DNA from: Klebsormidium nitens
Lineage: Eukaryota > Streptophyta > Klebsormidiophyceae > Klebsormidiales > Klebsormidiaceae
Assembly (NCBI GenBank): GCA_000708835.1
Contig: DF237065.1
Location: 62,001 to 126,000, forward strand
Direction: 5' to 3'
DNA: 64,000 bases
In this document: in pieces, positions 1 through 12,800 of the stretch
How positions within the stretch are numbered: the first letter of the stretch is position 1
Layout: each line of letters starts with the position of its first letter
The notes under the pieces: generated by a model
Seen by the model: only the letters and a program-made list of their open reading frames with translations
The model's database searches: none
What the model was told of the DNA's origin: nothing
Translations under genes and position numbers: made by a program

Positions 1-2792
1 CCAGAGCCCAAGGCTTGGACGTTGGGCTTGGAAGTTAGCGCCTTCAATCATAATGCGAGGAAGACGAGGGGAGGACTGTTGCTTTGCACAGTTGCGGGCG
101 CCATGCTGGATCCCTCGTCAGGGCACGTCAGCTCGCCCCTCGCGCAGTGGTTCCCTCGTAGCGACCCTCTAGAGCTTCTCTCGGATGGGGGAATTCGCCC
201 TGTGTGATCAATTCCGCTTGAGGACGAGCGAAATTGCGCGGATCTGCCTAAGCATCCCGCGCAGGCCGATCCGTGGCCGATCAAAGATGCCCGGAACTAT
301 CTACCGGGCAAGAGCTACTGGTAATTCTTCACGGGATTCAGCTCCCGGGGCTTACTTCTGAGAAGGCCGATCGTGGCCGATCATTGGCCGATCAATGGCC
401 GATCAAAGCGCGCGGGGGAGTGCTCTCGGGTGCCTCGAGGCTTGAACATTTGGCTGAGATAAGTTCCCGGGGCTTGCTACCGGCGAGGCCGATCCTGGCC
501 AATCAATTGAGCTGTGAATCCGCGGAGTGAACCTGCACGAGATTGATACCCGGGAGTCGATCACCGGGCATTTTACGCCAGCCAAATCTTAAGATTGACC
601 GAGCCTCGATGAAATAACCGGGGAGGCCGATCAATTTTTGATCGGCCACTCTGAGCACTGGTCGCACGCGCATGCGGGCGTTCAACTTCAAGACTTCGAG
701 ATCCAGCCCGCGCATGCGAGCTGCACATGCTTAGCAAGTTAGCATGCGTTCCGGACTGATTTGCGGTAGAGCAGTAGGACTGAGCAGGCGAGGCGATACA
801 GGCTGCAATTGATAAATACTACATCTATTCAAAGCTGCTGCGGCCTTTCCGACTTTCTGTACATGAGACAGGCAAAATTACAGCTACTATAGTACAAGTA
901 AACAAGCGCCATGCCAGCTGGCCAGAAGAGTTTGGAAAGTTGGGCACCAGGTTGGGGATTCCTGCAGATTCCTGCATCTGCGGCATCAGTTAAACACTGG
1001 GGAAGCGAGGAACTGATCAATTCATGCAGATCTGCACTGATCAGCAGAATTTTGGGTACGTATGTACGACGTATGACACATCAACGTATTGGACGACGAC
1101 CAAAGGCCCACATACGTTGTCCGTATGCTAGGCTGATTTGGAGGCTGTCTGAACGTACCGGCACATCCGAGATGCGTCTCCAGGTTAACAACATTCCCAC
1201 AACATTCTACTCATCGACGCTCCTCGCTTCCAAGTCTTGAACTCCCCGCACGAGTGCATTGCTTGTGGGGGCTCAGTGCCAGTACTTCACATCCTGCCTG
1301 TTCCTTCCTATGTTGCTGAGCTGACGGTGCTTGTAATGATAACTGGGACTGCTTAATCTGCTTACATCCCATGTCCGTTCAAAGTCGAACATACTTCTCT
1401 AAGATCTACTTATCCAAGTTTCAAATTAACGCCGCTGCATTTACCTTCGCATTTACGCCATCGTCACTAAAGGGCAATGTACAAAACGCAGAGACCACGT
1501 ACTGACCCCGTTCCCCCCCCGTTCTGGCAATCTGCACTAGTCCGTTGCTTCGTTGCTCAAGGGGCGCCTACGAACCTTTTGCAAGTGACCCCAGTAACAA
1601 CGGAAATGCAGTGCTAAACCGCAAACGGTGCCGCACTCTCGTCGACTTTGCCAGCTCAGCCTCGATCAAGTTTACTTTTGCTATTCACACAACACTGTGC
1701 TTTGCTGTACTCTCGTGCAGTGCTGTTTCTGTGTATGTCCTGAATGTCTAGATGTGGATGAAATGGAACGGTTAAGACATAAGCAAGACGTATTGAGGTA
1801 AGAGGACACCGTGTCGAAAGACAGCTACTAAGAACCGTAACAACGTGTTATGCAACGGGTCAAAGAATCCACATCACGGCCCTGACGCCACTTCCGAGTC
1901 CGTTCCGGTCAGGACTTTGAGTTCCGGTGCAAGTGCGTTCGAATCATTCGAAGCTTCATGTATTTCATGCATTGTGGGGCATACCAAAAGTAATTCGACA
2001 TGTTCGAGAGGTCGAGCTTTCGGTCAAAGCTGGCTTGCAACAGAAAGAAAGTGAAGGCAACAGATTAGAAGTTGCTTTCGAACCGTTAGGTTGTTCACAA
2101 GAGCGAGACGTAGTCGATGCCGCAACATATGCAACTCGTTTCGTGTCAGCTTATCAGTAGACCCTAGAATCTTTGAACTCGTAATTCAAATACTCCGACC
2201 GTTTGTTACAAAAGAAAGGTGGGCTAGTAACCAATGCCAAGCTTAGTGGATCTGTAAGTCGAGGTGGATCGGCCACTGAGACTCGATAAAACCTGCTGAG
2301 ACAATCCACTGAAGCGGCATTTTGCTTTTTTCTTTGAGTCCCTCGAGAACAGCTTACAATGACGTCCATAGAGCGGAGCTTGCCATGCTAGGGGACTCGG
2401 AGAGCATTCGAATCAACAGCCGTTCAGATTTGAATTTATTTCTGGTTCAACTAAAACTACTATTACAATCTGCTGCATGCAGCCATGCCGAGTCTCCTAT
2501 AGTACACCTATTACACTGCTCCGCTTTCAAGCAGATCGTTAGAGTTACCTTGTTCGTCGATCTGCAGCTCTGCACATATGACAGCTGGCATCTGTCCTGC
2601 ATTGACCAATCAACTTTATATTGAGCTACGTAAAGCAATGCAATTTTTGCCATTATCAAATAGACTGCTCGCGAATGCGGCCCTGATACAAGACCTAAAG
2701 ACGACCTCTTACCCAGCCTGTCTATCGAGCCTACCACCGACCACTCAAAGCTCAACCTTTCCAGCCAGCTTATTCCTATCCTGCCAAGTTGC
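1..2792. other. Gene-poor left flank
   Basis: I see no supportable gene here. Open frames are short, have no family resemblance and no splice-linked partners. The first 700 bases carry an interspersed repeat described separately. The rest is ordinary mixed-composition sequence that ends just downstream of the TMEM45-like stop codon at 2793. Confidence 0.5.
245..660. repeat. GGCCGATC-rich short interspersed repeat cluster
   Basis: The motif GGCCGATC recurs many times, for example near 267, 282, 366, 377, 387, 397, 487 and 624. Near 645 it appears inverted as GATCGGCC. Two longer echoes, TCCCGGGGCTTAC near 343 and TCCCGGGGCTTGC near 464, lie between them. This looks like a degenerate array or the remains of a small mobile element. 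I see no coding content. Confidence 0.5.
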
Positions 2793-4707
2793 TCAAATCG
2801 GTTTGCCTACTTCGCAGTCAATTGCCACGTAGGGCCCTTTCGACCTCCGAGCGTTGACACGTGTCACCAGGACGTGGAGGAGGACGGTGAGAATCGCAAC
2901 CGCTGCCAGGTGGCTCGCAAACAGCCAGGTGACTAGGCCCGCTGCCCGGTCGGTTGCGTAACCGGAAGCACAGACAACTGGCCTGAAGTTGGGGTCGTTT
3001 TCGGGGTCCATAAGCGTTGGCTTGCATCCGGTGGGCATGGTTCCTGGGGCAAAAAGAATTAACGTAAGATTGTCAGTTCAAGGTTTTGATGTTTTGAAAA
3101 GTTGGGACTTTGAGGAGCTTGAGGTGGTGTATGAATGAAAAAGTGAATGGGCGGTGGTCAAGGGAAAGAAAGAAGAGGTCGAGATGATCGGATGAATGAA
3201 AGGGGGAGGACCCGCGTAAGACTTCTGCTTGCGGGAAAGAGCAGGGGTTTGACATGGGGAATGATCAAAAAAAGTAGCATCTTGAAAGCAACTTCGAGGA
3301 GAATAAGGAGACAGAACGAACTGCAATCAGATTTCTTACAGTAGAGGGTGCAGCTGCTCTGCCTGACTTGCTGACTCCCTGCTTCATACTTCTTCAGGCA
3401 AAAATGTGACTTCCGAACCCCAGTCCACTGTGCGAAGTTTGAGAGAAGCTGATCAAGGCCCTTTACGTACGTATAGCTGGTTAAGCACCTGAAAAGAAGC
3501 TGGTTTCAAGTAGGAACTGCCTATCTGCGACCCAATGAAGAATTCTCAAAGCGCCCCAGATTATGAAGGTCTCCTTTTGAGTGGCGTGTTCCAGATTCAC
3601 ACAGTGTTGCTGCAGACTTCTCAGACGCTGCGGATTGGGGATGTTGACACAAACACATACTCCTCCCAGTCCTGCACGTGACATATAGCCACCGGTGGAC
3701 ACTTTAGAAGTCATACTTATTACTTTCTGACCAGACAAAACATTGGACATAGGTAATGGTAGCTGGTCTTGATTGACCAACGGCAGAGATTTGAAAATCC
3801 TTCGAACAATGAGAGAAAAAGCTGAACCCCAGCTCACGCGCTTTCTGCCCCGGCCCACACTACTTACCAGAGTAGCCCAACTATCACCTGAGCCCGTACT
3901 GTCGTAAGTCGCTCAGCTATTGACTCACTCAGCAGGCCTGGCTGGAGCATTGCCACTGGATTGAAGGGGCTCTCTTTTGACTCTTTATGGTTTGAACGTT
4001 CAAACTCCACACCCAAACAGAAGGACCTCATTATGAGACTCACCTGGGATGAATAAAAGGAACGCCGCCTGCACGAGCCAGGTCCCCTGCAGCGTGAGCG
4101 CCGCCGCGGCTCCCAAGTCCACCATCACATTGTGCCAATGCCCCGCCGCCTGTAACAACGCGAGCGCCATACACGCGCCCACCGGCAGACTGTACATATT
4201 GTGCACCGTCATTTGCAACCATTCCACCCCTTCGAACATGTGGGACCGAATCAACACAAAAATGATCATCCATTGCACGCCCCACGCGCCGTGCAGCGCG
4301 CCCGCCGGGAGGTCCAGCCACGCTGAGCGCGCCTCGGCCGCTCGCGCGAGCGCCGCGCACAGGACGAACCCTGCGTAGATGACGAAATGTTGGTAGTTCT
4401 GGAGGCCCGTTATGCTGGGTTCGCCAGTCGCACGGCCGTCCGGTGAGATTAGCTCGACAAAGGTCCAGGCTACGATGATCGGCACTCCAGCTATGCCCAT
4501 AAGCGCGTACAGCTCTATGTGTTTGAGCCAGCCTTTGCCGGCCCGGTGATACACGCGCGCGACGTAGACGGTCCCCGCGGATTTGGTCCGTGCGAATGCG
4601 GCGAGGCAGTTGAGGGTGTGCCAGACGCCCATTGCAAAGAACAGGAGACCAACGGATGTGTGCTCAATAACAAGATAGTATTGGGGTACCAAAGAGACTA
4701 GCCCCAT
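2793..4707 (-). CDS. TMEM45/DUF716 family multi-pass membrane protein
   Basis: The two exons are 4707-4044 and 3043-2793, joined across a 1000-base intron with a consensus CAG|GTGAGT donor and a CCCCAG acceptor. The spliced frame is continuous and gives 304 residues. The N-terminal region has the DUF716 spacing H-x3-G-x3-F-x3-G-x-WH-x2-N (His16, Gly20, Trp29-His30, Asn33). Several hydrophobic segments follow, including MGIAGVPIIVAWTFVE, and the C-terminal exon adds another (GLVTWLFASHLAAVAILTVL). Members are integral membrane proteins whose biochemical role is poorly defined; in plants they have been linked to stress and virus responses. I chose the ATG at 4707 because the upstream in-frame extension has no ATG. 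An additional 5' exon cannot be excluded. Confidence 0.82.
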
Positions 4708-6878
4708 CTTTGCTCCGTAGAAAAGTCCGCGGCCGTCTCTTGGTCTCTTGGCGCTCGTTGCAGTCCCTTTGCTCTGCAGCTGTGTTCTCAAAGTGACTGC
4801 TCTCCTTTGATCCTTGCACCAATGTTAAAGGCTGTTCTTACCTCAAACAGAGTCTACTTCACTAGTGACTGGCCTTGCTCATCTTCCCCGTTTAACTTCT
4901 CTTCTTAGTTTTAATCCCCCCTGTAGCTTTATTGGTGGTGAGGCCGAGAACTACCTAGCTATCTGCCCGCTATCTGATTCTGATTTGTAAGCATGAACTG
5001 AGCAGGCTACTCCCTCCAGGCTCAGCTGCCTATCGGCTGAGGACTCAAATTAGAGTGCAAACTTAGTACTATCGCGGTACCTAGTAGGACAGTCGATATG
5101 CGAGACGTTGCCAGCGACAGCTTGCTATGGATATGGACCACGAGTTGACGTCTTGCCACTTGGTCTCCTGCAGGCTTGAACCAGGCAATCATTCAATCAT
5201 TACATATCGATACGGTAGTACTAAGTAGTAAGTAGGACCACTAATTTGACCAGTGGGGCCGCGTCTCAAGTGTTCACACACCGCACATGGGCTGTTAACT
5301 AAATTACAAAAATAATCAGAATTGTAGCTCAAAATAGCTCAAAAGAAGACGAGTATTTTAACACTACAGATCCGAACCCAAACATTCACGTCCTGATCCG
5401 AACCATTGCCCAATCTAAACCCCCTCATAAACCCACTCGTTCCAGTGACTATAAGTTGAGCTTATGCTGCTGTAAAGAAATGTTACATTATAGTTGTGAG
5501 TAATGAGTCTAGGTAAGTAATACCTACGTATAGAGCGACACACTAGGCTGTGCCATGATTGTGGCACCGTACTGCAGTACTGTTGCAGTGTTGCACGCGC
5601 ATCGTGACGCGGATGTCCACAATAATTGTAGCACGCCGCCCATGCATGCGAGCAGTACGATCAGGGGACGTCAGCTGACAGCGGCCAGCCACAGAAACTC
5701 AGTGAACGTCCCGGGCCATCCGATTCTGGATTTATGGGGTCTGAGTCAGGACCACAAAGACCGATCGGGGGAACCAATCAGCACCTCCCGATAATCATTG
5801 AGCACATTAAGTGGGACGGTGACGTCCGTCACGCGTGCGAACGTCTAATTTGATTTTGTCGACATGTATGTCGACATGCAGTAAACACCTTACTGGGCAA
5901 CGCGCGTGTCCACTGTGCAGTGTGAACTGCTTGGAAGAGGGCTCCAGCCTCCCGGGATAATATGCTCGCGTACTTGATCGTGTACGGTCAAGCTCTTGGT
6001 ATTGCTATCATACGTCTATTGCTCAGTCTGTGTTGGACAGCTGGAAGCTGTAGAGGAGCTAGCTATAGTAGACAGTCCTTGTTTGAAGTTGATTCCATCT
6101 TCAAGTAATTGTTCAATCAATTGCGAATCGAGGTTGATCACCTCAGAGCACCTGTCATATTAAGAAGCGGCCATGCATTCTCATCTGACCGTCATCATTC
6201 ATGCTATTGCGATCTAGCGGCCGACCGGCCCCCTTCAGGTCGATCTCCGGTCGGCCACTACATCAGACCCACTATATTAGCAGTGTCGCCCAGTGCATGT
6301 CCTTCAATCTACATCAAGATGCAAGCGAAATCGAAAATCGTCTATAGTTTGCAACGCGCGGTGGTCGTCAAAATTTCAAAGGTGGGGGAGGTTTCAAGTT
6401 GCACCAGCAAGTCTTAAAGTATAAGTTTATGTATAAAAGATGTATAAAAGACGGGACGCTATGTAGGCTGTTCTATGTGCTTAAGGTGCTCTATAAATTT
6501 ACCAACAGCAATCTGCGAACAAGGACCATACACATATTGGAGATTCGACTGGGGTTAAATTAGGCCTCCAGCAGTGCCTCGAGGTTTTGGGGGCACCCTT
6601 TAAGCAGCTGTTAGGTGCGTAGGCACTGAGTCAGCTGCCAGTGCAAGGAAGCCTGATTCAATCTGGTCCCGGCAAGTGCCCGGAAACGCTCAAAGAAACA
6701 TATGATGACAAATCTCACATTGCAGCCACTATATTCAGTGCATTGGCAAACCACGTTTGGGGTCAACTTGTTCACGTCTACTTGATGTGCGCCGCTGCAA
6801 CTGGAAACACTCCCAACCCTTTCTTTCCACTCGTCACATTCTAGATATGTCCGGATACGAGTACTGCCAACTCGGGAT
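4708..6878. other. Intergenic, no gene seen
   Basis: This stretch lies between the 5' end of the TMEM45-like gene and the 3' end of BRCA1. Open frames here (for example 5555-5794, 6109-6417 and 6641-6844) are short and isolated and show no domain. It presumably contains the promoter of the TMEM45-like gene and the BRCA1 polyadenylation region, but I cannot place either. Confidence 0.45.
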
Positions 6879-9800
6879 TTAGTACTTCGACGAGTCCTGC
6901 AACTGGAACGCGCTCGCCGAGTCTAGCAACCAGCGGTGATGCACAACCACCGAGCCTTTGCCCGCGGACCCGGACAGCCCCAGTGCCTCGGCGCGCCTGC
7001 CGTCCGCGGCGTCCGTTTTCGCGCCCGGGGGGCCGTCTGCACCGGCAGGCTGACCCCCGAAGTAGAGAATGACCGTTTCCGGTGACTTGTGGGACTTGCT
7101 CGATGGGGCCGGTGCCGCCTGCAGCCAGGAAAACGGTCCGCTTGAGTTAGTCATTTGGCTAGAATTGCGAGTTTCCGCTTACTTTGTTCTGTCACCAACA
7201 CTACATCAAACGGTTTGAGTCGAATCAGTTTCAAAGCGTCAACAAAGCATGCTCAGGAGCAGATGCTCCTCCTCCCCCAAACCAGCAGTAAGCCACATGC
7301 GCCTTATTCGCTGCCTTAAAGGCTCACTCGGCTTCCTCCCAACCATTTATCTTGTTTCGTCACGAGACGCATGCTGACTTTGGCAGCGAAGAGCCTACAA
7401 TTGCCGCAAAACAACTCTTGAGCTAGAAGGTACCCAGATCTTTGTAAGAATTGGGACCGAACAAGGTTATCGGAACGCATCAGGTAATCAGAAGGGCTGC
7501 GTTGTAGAGCGAGCTTCACCTCATTGGGGAGGGGCCTCCGCGCCAGCACCGTACCCCCCCCTGCCGAGACGACGGCCGCCATGTCCGCCTTTGAGGGCGT
7601 CCCAGGCCAATCACCGGACAGGAAGAAGTCGATGCCGTCGAACAGGGGGGCAGCGCCCTGGAAAGATTGATTTTGTGGTTAGCAGGACGTTATCGACAAA
7701 CCCTTTTGACAGGACGTCGAGGTCTCTGAGCGCTGAAACGACTGCCAAAGTGATGGGGAGTGTCAGAATAGGAGAGACTGTGGAATGGCGATGGAAGCTT
7801 TACAAGGAGGAGCGTGAGCAGGCAAGGAGAAACTCAAGAAAAGCAGATGATAAGCGCTACGTCGACTGTCTAGTAGAAGCGAAACACTCAAACGGACGCA
7901 GCAGGCACTTTTGCGCGGTTGCGTGGAAGAGAGGCTTCAATATAGTCTAGAATATCTTCCTTGAAAGCTACTTGTAGTTACTCATTTATTCATCACTGTA
8001 GGGTTTTTGTGTAAGCCCCGCGCATTGTGACATCTCCTGCGCCGCTCTCTGCGCTTTACTTGATTGGTGAATAGACGGAGCACAGACGGCATGACCCTTT
8101 TCCTTGTTTCTGCTTTCATAGCAAGACAAACTTCGCCTCAAGCACGACCGCTCTCGACTAAGAAGGAAAACACCATCTGGGCAATAATGGACACTCTGAG
8201 AGAGTAATGCAAAAGTGAACCCCGGCGCGAGGAAGAAAGGGAAGACGCCAAGAGGGAAGACGGAAAGAGGAGTGTGTACTAACCTTGCGAGCTGCCATTC
8301 GGCCCTTCTTAGGGCCACCGGTTTCGTTTTGCGCGTCGCCCAAGACCTCGAACGATGCCTCCTTAGCGGGCTGGCTCAGCGCGAGGCTCTCGGTGACCCC
8401 TGTAGCAAAAAGACTCAGCAATTGAACCTCGAAACCTTATAAAGGCAGTATTTTTGCTGGTACTGCACGGCAGTACTGCATAACTGGAGTTTATCCTCCC
8501 GTTGACCCCAAGGAAACAAGCACAGACACCATAGAACAGGCAGGAGCAGGGCGGAACAAATGCAGAAAGGAAGAACCGAGCGAAGTATACTCGTTTGAGC
8601 AGAAGATGCAAGTATTGATGTTCAAAATGCATAGAACGAGAGGGAGCAAGGCGAACAAAGCCAGAAAAGAAGGAATCGAGTCACGTATATCAATCCGAGC
8701 AGATGATACAAGTAATAAAATTTAGAAAACATAGAACGAAGGGAGCAAGGCGAAACAATGCAGAAAGAAAGGAACCGAGCCAAGTATATTCATCGGGACA
8801 TATGGAAAAAATCGACGAAAACAATACATAGGTAAAAGTCAGGGACTAGAGAGCAATAGGAGCAGATTAAATTCGGCCGTCAAAATTGAGGCAGTTGAGG
8901 CCGGATTGCGGAAGACGTTGGAAAAAGAGGAAAACGGAACAGAGAAGCCGGAGAGACGGGCTCACATTCTGGAGTAACGACCCACTGCCCGGTCAGAACG
9001 GCGGTCAGGTATTTGAGCGTGCGCTTCGAGCGGAGCTTCTCGTCGACGCCCGTGATGACGTGGGTCACGGCGGGCGACCAGTCCTTCACCACCTGCGCGC
9101 CCGACGAATGCGCGAGCAGCGCCAGGTCATCCTGACGTGGTGGGAACGTTATCCAGTTAGTTCAGAGTAACCCAGTCTGGAACCATAAGACTTGAAAGGC
9201 AGGGCGGACAAGGTGATTCGGTCAGCTTAGGAAACTCTGAATTCTGGTGGATTTTCTGGGAGTAGGGCACTGCTCTCTCGAGAGGTGTCACGTAAGAGCC
9301 GAGAACTGGACGCGTTTGTGACCGCAAAGAGCATAAGACTGGAAGGATTGCTCAAACATAATGTCGGAGTCTGGGAGAAAAAAGTACTTTGTAAGCAGGG
9401 AACGGTAGTCGTTATCGAGCCGGCAATGTGCCATTCTAGTGGGAATGGCACTCGACAAGCCGGACGACCAAGCGAACAGCGCAAGTCGGCTTAGGAGAAA
9501 GGAAAGCGATGCACTTTCTTCAGCATTTCCAAAGCGCTGTTTTCGTTGAACAGTGACGACTTTTGTCCCTGCATCTCCTCGCGCAAATCTGTAACGCTTG
9601 CAGCTTGCGTCAGGTTGGCCAGTTCCTTTAGAAAAGATTGGGCCACGAGAAAGTAGCTAGAAAATTCACACGGCCTCCTACCGCCCAGTCATGCCCAGAT
9701 TCGCATTGCAATGTTTGCCCAGTGACAAAGTCAAAGCAGAACGTATATTCCTCGATGGCTCGTCAGGTCGAAGAGTGACGTACCTTTTCTTTTGGAGAGA

Positions 9801-12800
9801 GGCCGGAGCCCGTGAGCACCCACTTGGTGCCAGGCGCGCCCGCCCACTTCATGCTTGCCGGGGTTGCTTGCACGGATGGGGCAGTCTTCGCACGCTTTGG
9901 ACCTCTGCAAGGAAGAACCAAGAGCTTGAGTCCCTGATTCGATTGAAGGAAAAGAGTATTCGAGTCCTCGCGTGCAATGTGGAGCAGAGAACCTGAATCC
10001 CTGAAGTGAATTGTTGCAGCATAGGCAATGAAAGTCACTTCTCCTGTGAAAAAAGTAAAGACGGTCATTGTTAAAAAGCGCCTTCTGACTGTGACCGGTA
10101 GATCTGTGCATTCGTTGCAAACCGGTCTGCTTGGGTGCGCCAGCTTGTGAAGACCCGCTTGGGCAATCGTTTGACGGTTTGAACCGCTGCTGCATGTTAC
10201 AAGATCTTACAAAGCGTAGACTTTCAACCGCGTAGGACTGCTTTATCATCCGAAAGGGCAGACACGCGAAAATAAAGTCAAAACAACGGAAATTTTCGGA
10301 AGGGAAATGAAGGGAATGCGATTCGTACCGTGCAGTCTCGGCGGCCTTCCGCTTCTTCGCCCCGCCCTTGTCCTTGCCGTTCGCGGGCGCTTCTTCCTGA
10401 TCTGAACCGTCGAATTCGTCGATCTCCATCTCAAACGGCAGCTTCTCCGAGGAGTGATCGGGGCACAGCATGACGTACGACTCCTGCGGATCGGAGGCGA
10501 CAGCTTGTCAGTACAAAATCGAAGCGGGAGCTTATGGACTTCGTGTTTGTTCTTGTTTTGGTCTGCAAATGTGGTTCGCCCGAGCGCAGAAGACATTCTG
10601 CGGCCTGACTGTGGCAACAGAGAGAATAACAGAACTTGCAACGAGAGCATCGGGTGGAGGCGATCCGGGTAAGACAGCAGGCCCCACAACACTTCCCGCG
10701 TTCAGGAATCCCCTATGGGCTTCGTTCCTTTACGGGCAACCCAGATTCTATGCAGAAATAGGTTCGTAGGGCCTTTAGAATTGTGTCTTCGAAAGGTGTG
10801 GGCGGAGGCGAGGGCGCGTACCGCCCCATTTCAAAAGCAGCCGGGAGAGGCCTTCCACCCTTGTTGCAAAGTCATTGAAAACGCGGCGTGGAAGGGTAAG
10901 GCCGATCGCTTTGAACGCTTCAATTTCACCGTTTTGTCTTGTTGGATCGACTCATTTTATTGCTAACCTCCTTCATGGCTTCACCAAGACCATTCTAAGT
11001 TTCCGTCACCTCGTACCAGCTCGTGGGTTCAATGTTTTTTTGAAGTCCCCCTCACCTCGTCAAAGCGGCAGCCCTCAAGCTGCCGGCTGCATGCGTAGTG
11101 GTACGTGTGGCGGCAGCGGGGCAGGAAGCACCCGAGCGCGGCACCGCGGCGGCTGCACACGCTGCACTTGAGCTGGCGGGAGCGGGCCAGCTCAGAGTCC
11201 AGGTTTGCCAGCTCCTCGCCCTCGAAGAACACGTTGGGCGCCCTAGGGTAGGAGTAAAGAAGCACCTCAAAAAGAAGCGGAAAAGTTGGAAGCCATGGAT
11301 ATCATGTGCATTACTTTCAACGTACGCTCCCTGCTTTGGTGCGAGACAATGAAGTTTTCAGCTCTGAAGCGCCAAACGAACACGGTTGATAGGCGGATAG
11401 CTTTGGGTGAAATGACCACATTGGGAACATAAAACGAGCGGTGGCTTTTCTCCTGATCTTAGCAGATGAGTCTGCTTTGAAGATCGCAAAGTCGATTGAC
11501 ACAACCGTTCCATTGCCTAAGCTTGTCCCGAAGGTGAGGATACGTGCTTTTGAATTAGAAATAGAGTCGTGATGACAGGAATCACAAGTCAAGGACCACA
11601 CCATCACTCCTCAAACTGCGACAACGACCTTCCTCCTATCGGATGAGCAGTCTCACCACTGTGCGCAGAGCTCGTGCACCACCACGCTCGCCAGCTGCAC
11701 CCTCTTGCGTTTCCCCCCACTCTCGTTGTCCGCTCCCCTCTCCTCAAAGCCTTCCGCCGCCAGGAGCCCAATTTGCGCCGCCCCTTTCCTCACCAGCTTT
11801 CCCGCAACGCTGGAGTCATCACCTAGCCCACAGAATCCGCACACGGGCTTCTCGCAAAACACGGGGGGCCCTCCTGAGTTGGGGGGGCGGGAAGTCGAGG
11901 GACACAGGCCAGTGTCACCAGGGGTTTTGGCGGGCACGCTCGGCGTCTTTCCGCCCTCTCCTGCGGGCTTCTTGCTAACATGAGGCGTGGTGCTCGGGGC
12001 CGCGGCTGCACTGACAGCTGTTGGCTCGGCGCTGACACCTGTTGCCTTGCCGGCGGCCGCCGGGCCTGCGACGATCCCCCTCTTCCTCTTGCCCGCCGCG
12101 GCGGCCCTCTGCTTCGGCTTGTGCTCGCTTGCTGACGTCACTTTCCCCTCCTCTGCTGACGTCACCTTTCCCTCACCCTCTGCCGCGAGTCGTGCGACAT
12201 GGCTGGCTGCCCCAGACGCTGTTTTTGTCAACCCAACCGCCGCAGCGACAGACGCCCGAATCTCGGCTTTGAGCTTTCCCTTTTCCGACACGGCCGCTTC
12301 CTCCCCCTTCGGTTCCACAGCGTTCCGCTTTGGCTCCTTGGCCCCCTGCTTGCTCCCTCCCTTCTTCCCTTTCCCGCCCTTCTTCTGTACGCCCTTGGCC
12401 TCACCCTTTGTGGACGGTGAGGGGGGGAGTGACGCCTCTTGAACCCCAAGCCCATCCTCTTGAAGGAACGCGTCAAACGGAGTATCGTCCTCGCAGCTGT
12501 AGAACTCCTCCCTTGCCACCTTCTCCCCATCTTCTTTTCCCGCACCTTTCCCCCTTGCTTTCCGACCTTTGTTTGCCGCTTTGGCCCCTTTCTCGGTGCC
12601 CACAATCTCCCTTGACACCAATTCCCCCGGCGAGGCAGCGCCTTCTTTCAACCTCATCGCGCCCTTCTTCCCGCTGCTGACCAGGTCGCTGAAGCTCATC
12701 GGGGGGGAGGCTTGCGTGGGCCGCAGCTGCGTACCTCCCTCGGGGTCCTGAGTCCCGACTTGCCCCCCCATCCAGAAGAACGGCTGGAAGCCGCTCCCTC

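Noticed and set aside
911-1240. 109-codon plus-strand open frame
   Set aside because: No recognisable family, no splice-linked exons, and composition is not distinct from its surroundings.
4049-4378. Plus-strand frame rich in Cys and Ala
   Set aside because: Shadow of the TMEM45-like exon on the opposite strand.
9487-9655. Open minus-strand stretch in BRCA1 intron 7 (KELANLTQAASVTDLREEM...)
   Set aside because: It superficially resembles the start of BRCT1, but exon 7 joins exon 8 (9131) in perfect phase without it, and DNA similarity to exon 8 is not convincing.
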